From: Plasmodium malariae | Lineage: Eukaryota; Apicomplexa; Aconoidasida; Haemosporida; Plasmodiidae | Direction: 5' to 3' | Assembly: GCF_900090045.1 (NCBI RefSeq) | Contig: NW_021638294.1 | Location: 30,730 to 94,729, forward strand | Length of the DNA stretch: 64,000 nucleotides | Part shown: one piece after another, positions 14,210 to 27,377 of the stretch | Layout: every line of letters starts with the position of its first letter | Numbering within the stretch: position 1 is the stretch's first letter | Program-made: the position numbers and the translations under genes | Notes under the pieces: model-generated | Databases searched by the model: none | Told to the model about the DNA's origin: nothing | Seen by the model: the letters and a program-made list of their open reading frames with translations, nothing else

Positions 14210-14613
14210 TATATAGATACTTAATATTTTAATATATTAAATAAAAAATATGTTAATAACAATAGAATATACTATGAGTGATATAAGATTTTGTATTTAT
14301 TTTAAAATTTACTTTTATTATTCTTTCATAAATATTTAGTAAATTACGTGTAACAATATTAAATTATACTATATATACAAAGCAAAATAACATTAAAAAT
14401 ATATATTAATTATTATTATAATATTACCTAAAATAAAAACCAATCCTCTTTATTATAAAATAATTTCAATTTATTCATAAGCATTAAAAATACATAATCT
14501 AATTTTTTATATTGGTACACTAATTAAATAATGTTTTAATTATTTCATACCAAAACAAAATAGAAAAAAAAAAAAAATACACCATTTCATTATATTTCGA
14601 AATATTGCGTTCA

Positions 14614-14644
14614 TATAGAATAGAGAACTTAGAGAATATAGATA
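14614..14644 (-). promoter_or_regulatory. Conserved upstream purine-rich element
   Basis: Contains AGAGAATATAGATA on the plus strand, about 405-435 bp upstream of the ATG of the 13.3 kb gene. Matching sequences lie at nearly the same distance upstream of most fam-l/m genes in the window. Candidate core promoter or transcription-start element; role inferred. Confidence 0.5.
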
Positions 14645-16748
14645 ATACATTCTTATATGCATAAGTTAATAATAACTAATTGTTATGATTTTTCCTATTA
14701 AATTTAGAATTTTTAACATTATATTTTGGAAATAATCGTTATTCCTAATATAATATATATTTTTATAACAATATAATAGTAATAATATATTAAAGAAATA
14801 ACATTTTACATTATGCTAATTATAAGAGATTCTTCATTTAATCCATATGAATATATAATATTTTATGTTCTATAAAATATTTAAAAAATTAAATATATAT
14901 TCTACTAAGTGATCAATCAAGGAATATATATTCTATAGGAAAATAAATTATTTTTTATATTTGTATTATAATTTATAAATTTTACAACTTTTAATTGTTT
15001 TATATATAATATTTTTTTAAATGAAAAATATTTATATGCATCTACCTAATTATTTTTTTTTTTTTTTTAATTAATTATATATTTATAAATAGGAGATGGT
15101 AATATGCGAAAAAAAAACTTTTTTAAATAAAATTATTCCATATATTAAAAAGCATATATATAACTTTAATGCACAAAATAATTTCTACATACTATAATAA
15201 TATATAATATTAAAAAAGAATTTATACATATATTTTTTATTAATATTTTGATAATCAATATTTTCAATTTCAACATACCGTAATTCCTTATAATGTAATC
15301 TTATTTTCAGCAAGTTCTAGGGACACTTTAAAAAAAAATAAATATTCGTAGGTTATTTCATATAATACATAGTATTTTTTTAATTGACTGTGATAGAACT
15401 AAAACGGTATTGATATTATATTATTATTTTCATTTGAATCTATAAAAAATTAAATTTTATAAAAGAAAATTACATAAAAAATGATTTTATAGGTTATGAT
15501 GTACAACATATATATTTAAATAAACATTATGAAAAGAAAGAAAACGGAGTACCTCTTTCAGTATACATTATTCATAGTTATCAATCAAAAAAAAAAAAAA
15601 AAAGGATACGTACTTCTCATCTATAAAAGATGTAGTTCTTTCTTTTATTTAAAATTTTTTTTTTTTAAATGATTATTATTAATTTGAAAAAGTTACTAAT
15701 ACATACTACAAACTAAATATAATTTTATGAATTTTAAAAATAACATTAAAAATTTACTTAGTATTTTTATAGATAATCACACAAAATAGAACGTATATAT
15801 ATATATGAACATAGAAAAAATTATATTATTTCAAAAATAAATATATATACGTTCATTACATTTAGTTAATTATTTTATTTTTATAAATATAAAACACATT
15901 TTTAGTAGACTATAATTATGAAAAACCCATGGTAAGAAATTAAAAAGATCAACATATTATTTATTAATATATAATTATAATTAATTCATTAAGTGAATTC
16001 TGTAATTATATTAAATATTTCAGTAAATATATATTTAACAAAAATTCCAGAATTTCACTGACTTACTAATAAGTTCGACTATAAAATAATTATTGTTTTC
16101 TTTTTTGTTGAGTTCTATATAAATAATACACAAAAGTTTGAAAATAATTATAAATAGTATATATTAAGAAAAAAATTATCATTTTATTATACGTTTCTAA
16201 GTAAAAATTTGTAGAATGCATAAAAAAAAGACGTTTACTAATTTGATATTTACCGTAAATGTTCTAAAAATCATTTATCACAATTTATTTTATATAGCAA
16301 TTACTATATTTTTTTAAGAAAAATATATATATATATATTAAGACATCATAGTATATTCCCTTCTTTTTATTATTTCATAACAAGACACTTTTGTTTATGA
16401 TTTAAAATTAATAAAACTTTTTTTTAATTCCTTAAACAAAAAATAATTTATACTGGAGAAAGATAAAAAATATAAAGCACCATTTCTTATAAAATATATA
16501 TAATTTAACATACAATTTTAATAAAATTATATAAATTGTTCTTTTATGTATTAATTTTAACACACAAACGTATACTTTTCATAATAATTTATTAAAATAT
16601 GTATATACATATATATACATACGAAGTCATAATATTTATCATGATGAAAATATATCTTAAAGTACAAAATAAAAAACACGAAAAATTAAAATCCACAATA
16701 AAACTAAGAAAATATTTTTTTGCAGTGATTTATTAAAATGTCCTTCTG

Positions 16749-16786
16749 TATGCACATTTATGTATATAATTTTTGCCATTATTCAT
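16749..16786 (-). promoter_or_regulatory. Conserved downstream motif of fam-l-like gene
   Basis: TGCACATTTATGTATATAAT and following bases, about 95-130 bp past the stop of the 16.9 kb gene. Similar sequence follows the genes at 27.4, 35.5 and 55.1 kb. Probable 3' UTR conservation. Confidence 0.35.
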
Positions 16787-16878
16787 ATATTTATTTTACA
16801 TATGATTAAATATACTATATATATTAGTTCTTACTGAATATTTATTTACGGAAAAAATCATTATCTCTTTGACATATT

Positions 16879-17836
16879 TTACCTTTGCTTGAACTTAATT
16901 CTTTCATATTTTTTAACTTTTTTATGGTAATATACAATTCGTAATATAATTGTAACTCCCAATATAAAGAGAGGTAAAAAATAAATTATACTCCTAAAAA
17001 AAGGAATAACAATGAAAGACCTCTTAGCTCCTTGAGTATTTTGTCCTATACTACCCAACCACCATAAAGGGGATTTCCGTAACCACTCTTTTAAATTAGT
17101 TGTCCAACCTTTACCAAGATAGTTTCCCAATGCCTTGTATAACTCATCTACAAGTGCAAAACTTTCAGATATATCTAATATAATGGGTATTAATAATAAT
17201 AAAAAGAATAATACAGGTAAAATAAGCCGTAATCCGTACTTTTTAAGTATTATTTTTTTGTAAACTTTATTGCTAATTGTTCTGTTATTTCTGAGAAAAT
17301 CTTCATAATCAAGTTCTTTGAATATTTTTTTTTCTAAATTGGAATATTTTTTTGTTTCAAATATACAGGTTTTATTTTTCATAGATTGTTTATGACCTTT
17401 AACATTATATAATGGACTTCCATTTGATTGTTTCATGGTTTCTGTGTTCCTTTTTTTATTACTATATATATCTTTTTTATCGTTATTCCCATTTGGTATA
17501 TCTTCTTTTAAACATACAATACTTGAATCCTTAATCTTCTTATATTTTGCCAATAAACGATAATATCTTGTATATAATTTTCTACGATTATTGTAGCATT
17601 CATTCAAAGATTTCTCATTCATACTCTGAAAAAACAAAAATAAAATTATTATATGATCAAATAAATAATAACATAATAAAAAACAATTATTAATATAAAA
17701 CTCTAAAAATATGAATAATACATGTATATCTATATAAAATTATTATAACCACACAAATATGAAAATGAAATATCCAACTTAAAAGGACAAACGTAACAAA
17801 TTTAATAAATGACAGTGACTTAATTTTTTTCTCCAT
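16879..17836 (-). CDS. fam-l: Fam-l-like Plasmodium exported protein (fam-l/fam-m superfamily)
   Basis: Two-exon gene, 277 residues. Exon 1 (17750-17836) encodes the signal peptide MEKKIKSLSFIKF..., 29 codons. Its donor is read as GTTATA, unlike the GTATGA of its relatives; GTGGTT one codon earlier is an alternative. Exon 2 is 16879-17625, after a TTTTTTCAG acceptor. An export-like motif RLLAK is at residues 52-56. The subtype signature CIFETKKYSNLEKKIFKELD starts near residue 116, followed by NNRTIS. Membrane spans lie near 163-180 and 242-259, and the tail is YYHKKVKKYERIKF. Product probably exported to the host red cell; molecular function unknown. Upstream partner of the 13.3 kb gene in a same-strand doublet. 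Assignment to fam-l rather than fam-m is from memory; membership of the superfamily is clear. Confidence 0.85.
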
Positions 17837-20149
17837 TATATAGATTATTAATATTTAAATATATCCAACAAGGGTTCATTTGACAATAATAAAATATCCT
17901 TTAATAATAAATAACGCTTTTATTATTTGTTTAATTTGTCTTCTTTTATTTTCCCTAAATATAATAATAAAAACTGTATAACTATAATTACTTATACAAC
18001 AGAAACAAAAAAAAATGACTGCAAAAATATACTATAAATTTTTTATAAAAATGCAATTTTTAAAACAATAACTTTCATTAATATAATACAAATTTATTTC
18101 ATTATTAGATATTCAAAATATATGAATTTTTTATTTAATACAGTGAAGTAATTAAATAATTTCTTTATCAATTTTTATTAAAAAATATATATATATGCTT
18201 TCATAATATTTATATATATTGAGTATATAGAAAATGTAGAAAGTAGAGAATATAGATGATTGTTTCCTCTAAATGTTGGGAGAAATATCACTTATTTAAA
18301 TGATGTTATCCTACTAATAATTCTAACATACTGAAAATAATATTTCGGAAAAATTGTTTATTTCTAAAAAATATTATTATTGTACCAATAAAATAATAGT
18401 AATAATAAAATAAGTAAATAATATTTTGTATAAATTTTTTTTCTCATTATTAGTAGTAATGGCATCATTTACTTCATAATAATATGCATTTATTTATGGT
18501 ATACAACATATTTAAAATATTAAATATATGACGTATCACTTAATCTAGTAAAAAACAATAAATTGAAAAGGTACATAAATACCGATCTTTTATTTTTGTA
18601 ATATCATTTTTGAAGGGTATAATATTTAATTAGTTATATTTTGTAATATTATTTATATATGTAAAATTGTTAAATTCGTAGATTAAATTATAGATATATT
18701 TTTTTAGCTAATATATATATTCAGAAGAAATATAGTAAATAAAAATTGAGTAGTAGTTGTATACAGTATGTTCACATAAGCAAAATGCTGATAGAATAAT
18801 TCACTTGCTTAATTGTGTCAAATGTATTCATGAACATAATATTTTGTTATTAATATATTAAATCATATTTATTTAAGCAATTCTTATACTAAAGTATTAT
18901 ATACCGTAATTATATAGGATAAAAAGTAAATCACAATTTTTAATAGAAGGCCTAATTTAATTATAAAGTTTCATATATTCTCAAATTCATAATGTTATAT
19001 TAATATTTAATTTTTAAATGAGAATTATATCATTATTTAGTTATAATTTAATACTTGAACTATAAAAAAATTTAGAAATTTATTAATACATTCTTATTTC
19101 ATATAACTTATTAAATATATAATTTTCAAAATAAGCTTTTTATGAAGATGTTTTGTTATGTTTGCATTTAAATAAAAATTACAACTTAACACAAAAAATA
19201 AAATAATTCTGATTTTACTAAATAAAAAAGTAATCATATATTAGAATTAAAAGTAATATAACATATATTTATTAATAGGATCAAAAATGAAAACATACAA
19301 CCTTTAAAAAAATAAGAAGAATATAAATGGTTAAATATATAAATTACTTTATTAGATGAGTTAAAATACATTGATTACGATATAATATAATAGCTTAGAT
19401 GTCACATGTATATTATAATAAAAAACCCCAATGAAACAATTACATATGTAATGCTTGCAAATTAGGTATATATCTTTATTCTGATTATTGAACAATTTGA
19501 ATTTCACATTTTAATGAATCATGAAAGAATTATTACATATATATATATGTAAAGAATAATTAATTGTAATACAAAAAAAAATATAGAAACATAAAAACCC
19601 TTAATATTATTTAACATATATCTTATTGCTTTTTTGTGCAAACATGCACCTGTACAATATCAACGTTTCATAAAGAATATTTTATATATATACGACAGTT
19701 AATTTTTGTTAACATATTATCATTAAGCATAGAGGAAAAATCTATTAGATACAGGGAAAAAGGTATTTCTTAAAACTATCTATCAATTGTAAATATGCTT
19801 TAATTTTATCTTTTTCTACTTCAGCGACAAATTTTAGAATTTTAATAGTATATAAAAAATTAAAATGCATAAAACGTAACTAATAACCATACAATTGTAA
19901 CACTTTATTGAGAATTAAATAATCTCGTTAGAACATGTCACCCTAATATATATTACAAATTTCCTAATGAAATAAGAAATAAAAATATAATAAAAATACG
20001 ATAGAAAATGTATTCAATATAGTAAATTCTAAAATATTACTCATATATTCTGAAAGTTTTAAACTTTTTTTCTTGGTAATACACACATATTTTGTGCCAT
20101 AATATATATGAATAAATGCTCTGTATAGTTTTTTATTAAAGATATATCT
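17837..20149. other. Intergenic between doublet and relic gene
   Basis: About 2.3 kb of AT-rich sequence. Left part is the promoter region of the 16.9 kb gene (upstream element at 18.24 kb). The right part should correspond to the C-terminal half of the relic fam gene, but I could not align it. Confidence 0.45.
18224..18258 (-). promoter_or_regulatory. Conserved upstream purine-rich element
   Basis: Contains GTAGAGAATATAGATGA on the plus strand, about 390-420 bp upstream of the ATG of the 16.9 kb fam-l-like gene. It is among the best matches to the shared AGAGAAnATAGAT pattern seen upstream of the family in this window. Confidence 0.55.
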
Positions 20150-20655
20150 CTCACTATATATGTCTTAAATATAATGGATATGCATTTCATGAATAATTTT
20201 TTAGATGCAGTTCTTGAAGTATCATCATCTTTACATTAATACTTTCGATGATCTTTTAATTCAACATTACCTCTTTGTATTAGGAATTATCATATGCATT
20301 ATCTTGTAATATATCTTTAATTATATATTATTTCTTCCTTTCTAATTTTCTGAAAATATTATAACAGTTATTGTAACTAATAATAAATTTCCACTGTTCT
20401 AATTGTATAAAAGATTATAAAAGATATATTACAATGAAAGGAAGATATTTTTATTATTTATAATATGATAAAGTACTTTAATCATAATAATAATTATCTT
20501 ACAGGTGTATATTTGAGCATACAATATGCAGAAGCAAAAATATAAAGCAAAACTTATGCTAAATTATTATAACTCACTAGTTAAATATGGAAACATCAAA
20601 TTAAAAAAGATAAATCTGACTAATTGTACTAATATAAAATATTAATTTTTTCCAT
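20150..20655 (-). pseudogene. Relic fam-l-like gene, copy 1
   Basis: Degenerate minus-strand fam gene. The signal-peptide exon is recognisable at about 20569-20655: it starts ATGGAAAAAATTAATATT, then has a stop (TAG) at codon 9 and further stops. Exon 2 is visible only as nucleotide similarity on the plus strand: AGTTCTTGAAGTATCATC near 20.21 kb matches the KIFKELDY-coding region of the live genes, and TATTGTAACTAATAATAAAT near 20.36 kb matches the RLLAK-coding region. The spacing between these segments agrees with the live genes. No usable reading frame remains. A second, independently positioned copy with the same early stop is at 58.9-59.6 kb. Confidence 0.6.
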
Positions 20656-21054
20656 TAAATATGGATTCATTTATTTTTAAAATATATCAATTTTGTTAAA
20701 AATTCTACATTATATTCACAAGTTAGTAACATAAGCGTACAGTAATTTCCATAGTTATTTTATTTTTTTAAAAATTAGAAAATTCCATGAATAGTGTACA
20801 AGATATAAAAAACTAAGATAATTTAAAAAATATTTTTTTATATATTTCCAATAAATTTATTATTAAAAAAAGAAGCGTTAAAATAATATTTCAGAAAACT
20901 AATTTTCTTAATGAATGATCAAAAAACATACATATTTTAATGACATGACAGAATGGATCTAAATTTTTGTTATTAATAATTTTCAGAAAAATTATAAAAT
21001 GGCCTTTCTGATACACAAAAATTTTATTTTATAATTAGCATAAAAAAATCAGAT

Positions 21055-21085
21055 ATTCTTTGAGAATGAGAATATTAGCATATAT
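21055..21085 (-). promoter_or_regulatory. Degenerate upstream element of relic gene 1
   Basis: TGAGAATGAGAATATTAGCA lies about 405 bp upstream of the dead start codon at 20655, the same distance as the element of live fam genes. Recognisable but mutated. Confidence 0.35.
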
Positions 21086-23206
21086 TACGAATATAGTTAT
21101 TATTTTTTTAAAGGAATTCCATATAATGAGCTTAATTATTTATGCATATCGTACTTTTTAAACACTATTTTACAAACGAAAAATACAATTTATTGTATAA
21201 GATAAAAGAGTATCCATAAGATGGAAAGGAAACATAAAAAATGTTTTTTTTTATAGCTAAAATTATAATCTAATATATACCATATATATACGACATGTAA
21301 AATATTTGTAGCAGAATAATTTTAAAACTATATTCTAGAATTTAATTCAAATAAAAAATTATAATATTTTAAAGAGCTTTATCCAATTTAGCACTTTTAT
21401 ACAATTGTATATTATTATTATAAATAGAATACAATAATTTCTATATAATTAAAAAACAAGTATTTTATTTATTATAACTAAAATAAAATTTATTAAATAT
21501 ATTAATTAATATAATTTTTTTTTTTTTTTTGGTTAAAATATGTGTTATTTTATAATATATAGAGAAATAGTAATATTAAAAAAACATAAGAATGATGTAC
21601 AATTATATGTAATAAGAAATATGTTTTAGTAATTATGATTAATAAAGGGAAAATTATAATAAACAAATTATATCAAATAAAATAATTTACAACGGAAAAT
21701 AATATAATTAATAAATAGAAAAAGATAATATATATTATAACATATAATAAAATTTAAAAAAACTTTCGACGCATCATATTCACTTTTAACACTTTTGTGG
21801 TCGATATTGTAATGTACATAGATTTTGTTGACATATAAATAAATATTACTTTAAATAACACATTATATTAAAACTACTATATGACATACTTAAATAAATT
21901 AAATTGGGTTTTTAATGAAATATATCTATAAAAGCAAAACTACTTATGTTTCATAATGTTTGTTTAATAAAATAAATGTATACAATTATAAAAATTAAAT
22001 ATGAAAAATATATTATGTTTATTATATAATAATAGATGCTAATTTGTGTATGTAAACAGGTTAAACATAATTAATTAAAAATAAATATAAAATATTCTTA
22101 AATTTACATATGCTACATAATATACATTACTCTGGAGCATTATAGAAAAATTACATAATTATTATTTTATTTCGTGTTCATGTAAATATATGCACTATTT
22201 AAATTTATATATTTAGATATATATATATTTGTCAAAATACTTGGTTAAAGCATTTATATGATACTTTCATTTGGATAACAACTTGTCAAAATTTATAAAT
22301 TTGTATTGATGTAAAAAAGTATAACATAACTTAATAATTAAAACTTCCTATTATGAAAATTATATAATTATAAAAATTACATGAATATAATAAGCATTTT
22401 TTTAGTTATTATTTTCTAAGCTTTCATGTAACTAATTCAGTTGATATTTTTTAGCAGCTTTCGTATTTTGTTTTTTAATTACTTTATGCATGTTATTTTA
22501 ATTAATTATATTAACGTCCATTTAAATTTAATAATTATGTGCATTCATAAAAATGAAAGAATTATCAATAAATAATTACCTTTTTATTTGAAATAACTAA
22601 TTAGTTACTTAGTAATTGTATACAACATTAATCAATGGTATTATTAAATAAAAATATTCATTTTATAAATGTACATATATGAGTTCTAATATATATGTAT
22701 TAATATTAATATTAGTCCCTTAATTCTTATTGACTTTTTGTAGATTTAGTGTAATTTGTAATAATAATTTTTCACAAATATTTCTTTTATATAAATAATT
22801 TATGTTTCTTCTAATTAGAAATATTACTAACGATCTAATAATAATGACAAATATGACTTTTTTAATTTCAATATTTTATTTATATATAAATTAATGTAAT
22901 TTATGTATATTTTTAGTGAAATTATTAATCTCTTATTGTTTCATTCAGCAATAATTTTTATTGTAGAACATACCTCTTCTACAATACTATTACAACTATA
23001 AATTCTCCGAGATATGTTCGAGCAAACATATATTTGATAATGTAATCACTGAAATAAGGATAATTCTAATTTATATCTATATGTATTTCATTCTTCTCAA
23101 GAGCGTTCTGACATCAATTTATTCTAATTAATTTTTTTGTTTCAAAACATACTTAATCTTTTATTATTACCAATAAATTTATTTATATTAAACTAATGAG
23201 ATGTTT

Positions 23207-23227
23207 AAAAAAAAAAAAAAAAAAAAA
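23207..23227. repeat. Poly-A run inside duplicated block
   Basis: Uninterrupted run of 21 A. The homologous position in the second block (about 62.09-62.11 kb) also has a shorter A-run, so it predates the duplication. Confidence 0.8.
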
Positions 23228-25030
23228 CAATAACTATAGTTAAAATTTTTTTTTTTTTAGTATCAAATGAATAAATTCATTATATGCATACATGTATAAG
23301 TAATTTGCTTGTACAATATTTTTTATTATTAATTATGTGTGCATCCTTATATACGTATTTATATGTGATGCATATTATAAGCCCGTGTATCCACTCGTAA
23401 GACCACCCTATGCATTTGTGTATACGTAAATTGTTTACATAGAACTCTAACAAACTAATAATTTGTACCTTTCCTATTTTTACTTTTTTATTCGTTCTTT
23501 CTGAATGCTTGTAACAATTATGCTAATTAAAAACCTTTATTAGAATCTTTAATAAAAGTAATCATATGTAAATTTACAAATGTGACGTAATGTATAATGG
23601 AACTATTGTTAAACGAATTATCTATACAACTAATTAATTTAATCAACAAGTTTAGTTTGCCTTAATATCTATATACTTTATTCTTTCTTTTGTTAACTAC
23701 ATTAAGAGAAATATACTTTTTAATGAATATCATACAGTGGTGATATTACTTTGTCATATATTAGAGTTCTATCATTCGTCTCATTCTATCTTATATTCAT
23801 GAACACTTACATGGGTCCATGTACATCAGGAGAGCATAAGGGGTAATGTGAAAAAAAACACCTAAATAAATTTCCAACATACAAATATTTATATGTACAT
23901 ATATATGTATATGCATACGTTTACAACTTAAAAATGTAAACAAGCTAAAACATCCAAAGAAAGACAGTACAAAAAAAAATATACATATTCATAAGTGCTA
24001 TATGTATAAATAAGCATTCAATCATGAATAATGCAATCTTATGCACCCACACAATTATGCACACAATTGTATACACAAACCATTTCATTTATTTATGTAC
24101 ACAATATTACCTTTCGATGAATAATGTAATATTAGTTATATTTTTTTTTTAAAAGTTTAAGTACACATTAGAGTCTCTATAAATATATTTTACAGATGGA
24201 GTCAACATATAAAGAATGTATGTATATATAGGAAAAACAATGTCACAAAAAGAAATTCCTCAAAAAATATCATAAGGCTAAATATATAAAACGTGCAATA
24301 TAAAATGCATTTTATTTTTTCTATTTTAATTTTTTCATGTGCACTTTGTGGAAGAGAAAGTGATTAAATGTATTTTTGTAATTATGCGGAAGAATAATTC
24401 AAAGTACTCTACTACGTATAAAAGTATATTTGCATTTATGTAAGATAGGAATGTACATATAATGAAATATGTAAAATAATATATCAAATTATGGGATGTG
24501 TGTATGGACATACACATATACATATGTAAGCACATATATATGTAATCGCTATAGCACAATGTTATATAAATACAAATTCTTGAAAAACAAATTTTTCAAT
24601 ACTTATATCCCCAAATTCCAAGTACATATTTAGAAGCTTGTTTTCTCAGTCTTTATCCTTTTCATGCAAACAAAGGAAAGAAAAATAAATTAGAAAAACC
24701 TTGTATACAACTGCACTTCCTTTTTTTTCTGTCTCCTTTTCATTAAACATTTATGTGTGTATTCATCTTCGTTTTTAGAAAAATCTTATTGTAAATTCTA
24801 TCTTAACATATAAAAAGGAAGAAACAAAAAGTGATATAAAAATTAGCAATTATATATTCATATATTGTTTCGTAATTAATTCCATTTTATATGATTTTAC
24901 TTTTATTTATTTCTCTTATATTCGTTCTCTCGGAAACACCTTTGCATATCCCTGTTATATATGGTTTCTCTTCTTCTGCAGTCTTACCTTTTTCTAAGTT
25001 ACTTTCTCGAAGAATAAGTGATCTTCACAG

Positions 25031-27377
25031 ACATATATGTAAACTAAAAAAAAAATTGTATTATTCATTTCCATCATATTTTTAATGTTTACAATTACAC
25101 AATATTAATTCACGCAACCCCCTTTTATTATTTTTATTAAAATTTATATATACACACTCCATTAATATTTGTGACTACAATAAAATGAAGCACACTACGT
25201 GTAGAAAATAAAAAAAAATAAACAATTAAAATTACATATATCACAACAGTTATTATATCAGTTATATATTTTATTAACATTTCAGTGACTTTGTCACAAT
25301 ATGGGAAAGTAAATTCTACCTTTTCTTAAATTTACAAAGTTTTACACTAGGTAAATCTATTAAAATTAATACTATTTTATTTTTTAATTTTAACTTTTCA
25401 AATATTAAATACAAACAAATTTTAAACTAAAAAAGCGGGTAACAGGGAGAAGTACAAAACTGAGATAAAAACGGGGAATCAAGAATATACAGAACATTTT
25501 ACTAATATATGTGCATATGTGATTTATATTTGATATAAAAATGCACATATAAATATTTGAGAATTATTTAAAAATATTAAAAAACTGAAATATATATATA
25601 TATTATCGAAATACAATTATTTTACATTCATATATATACAGAAGAAAATATTTCAATAACATATAGAAATACTAGATATTGTAAAAAAAAAATACAAATA
25701 AATATTTTATATTATAATTATTATTAATAATCCCCTGAATATCATCACTCAAGATTGTTAATATATATAAACTTCAAATTTCCTATCACTTCAGTATATT
25801 TTTTTAAAGAAAAACTTATGCACATGCTATTTCAATAACTGAATATATCTTTTTAATTTCTGTAAATATTATAACTAGAACACATATTAACATTACATTA
25901 TAATTTTTATTAGAAATCTAAGAAAGTAAATTTAATATATTAATATTAGCTATGCAAATTACAAGTAAAACCTTGTTATTCTAAAATAGTATACATTCCA
26001 CTTCATTAAATATAATATGAAAAACACATAGTAATTTTTAAATAGAACTAATTAAAACTTCTGTAACCAAAAAAACTAGGTTATGTGCCATGAAATTATC
26101 TAAAGATGAAATAAAAAATTTTTTTAATTATATTTTATTTTAAAAAAGAGAGTTATAAATATAAATGAAGTGTTAATTGTCAACAGAAATTATGTATTTT
26201 TAAATACATCCCTAAAAGAAGAGTTACTCATTACTTAATATATTTGTATACATCAGACATAGGTAATATATATGAAAAATTATCTATACATTATTATATG
26301 ATTGCAAAAAGAAAATATTTTTTTTCTATATAATTAGTGACAATATAGCTTTTTACATATATATATATATATATATTTATATAAAATTTTACAATTATAA
26401 AAAAAAAAACAGAATTTATAAATTATATCTTTTAATATATTTATATATTTAATTCATTTAGATAATATTTTAATAATGTAAAAAATAAAAAAACATATAT
26501 CTTTTATTTATTTATAAATATTGAACATAATATTTACTTAATTCGTTTTAACAAAATTTAATTAACATCAAATTTAAATTTAATAATGAATGATTCTAAA
26601 TCTTCATTTTAATTGTAAAGTTACACAATCTATTAGCTCGTTAACAAATATAAATAATCAACATTTAATAAGGACATTTTTTTTAACTATATATTTATAT
26701 CATCAAATTTATGTCATGTAAAAATACTAAAATTGCATTAAAATGGTTTTTACAATAATTATGTCATATGACATATTTTTCATAAAATATATTTTAAATA
26801 ATGTATATTACATTTCATATTTAGTAATAAAAATGTATATATACATATCAACACGACAAAATATGTTCACATTCTTCCGTTTAAAAAAAAAGCAATACAC
26901 GTATTTTTCTAATTTAACATTAAAAATAAAGATTCTTAATAACATAAAAAATTAATCATTTTTAACTACAATAGCTTATGAATTAGAAAGCAACACGTTT
27001 TATATGATATGTAAATTATTACAAGAATTCTATAAAATTATATGAACTGTTCTATTAATATTAATTATAATATATATATATATTATTTTTATAAAAATCT
27101 ATATAAATAAATTATTTATATATATAAATTGTAACAAACACATTTTATTAATCTAAAAAAATTCTCTATAATACGAATTTAAAAATAATAAAAATTTCAA
27201 ATAAACAAATAAACAAAGAAATTATTTTAGTCATGTACAAATGAAACCACACATATGTATATTCATAAAATTTAAGCAATTTCGTGCATTTTTATTAAGA
27301 AATCACTAAATATATTACAAATATTATTTACTATTAAAGACTTATTTTCAAAAGAAGCATATTGCTTACTACTCATT
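25031..27377. other. Intergenic left of the unpaired fam-l-like gene
   Basis: No gene seen. A fam-m-like partner would be expected here if this locus were a standard doublet, but I find no trace of its FDGKHFHFEKKW-coding sequence on the minus strand. A slightly G-richer patch lies near 25.43-25.50 kb. The open frame 26743-26955 is low-complexity and unconvincing. Confidence 0.5.
27250..27288 (-). promoter_or_regulatory. Conserved downstream motif of fam-l-like gene
   Basis: CACATATGTATATTCATAAA and following AATTTAAGCAATTTCG, about 90-130 bp past the stop of the 27.4 kb gene. Matches the flanks at 35.35 and 54.98 kb. Confidence 0.4.

Larger units (their letters stand above)
14210..16878. 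other. Spacer within the first fam doublet
   Basis: About 2.7 kb between the two minus-strand doublet genes: promoter of the fam-m-like gene at left, 3' flank of the fam-l-like gene at right. No open frame of note. Holds the upstream element at 14.6 kb and the downstream motif at 16.75 kb, listed separately. Confidence 0.6.
20656..25030. repeat. Long non-coding duplicated block, copy 1
   Basis: Aligns by eye, in the same orientation, with 59616-64000, offset about 38.9-39.0 kb. Landmarks with a counterpart: ATAATTAGCATAAAAAAATC (21.03 kb), CTTTCATTTGGATA (22.26 kb), TTTTTAGTGAAATTATTA (22.91 kb), an A-run at 23207-23227, CATGAATAATGCAATC (24.02 kb), AAAGGAAAGAAAAATAAATT (24.67 kb) and CATCTTCG...AGAAAAA (24.77 kb). 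Open frames inside it, such as 24891-25085, are not kept in the other copy, so the block is probably non-coding. The 23.3-25.0 kb part is rich in alternating CA/TG/TA steps. Its left end is the promoter side of the relic fam gene. The true right end may be further right, since the other copy leaves the window. Confidence 0.65.

Noticed and set aside
24891..25085. Plus-strand open frame with a hydrophobic, signal-like start inside the duplicated block
   Set aside because: The homologous stretch in the second copy (about 63.87-64.0 kb) has a stop after a few codons and the frame is not maintained.
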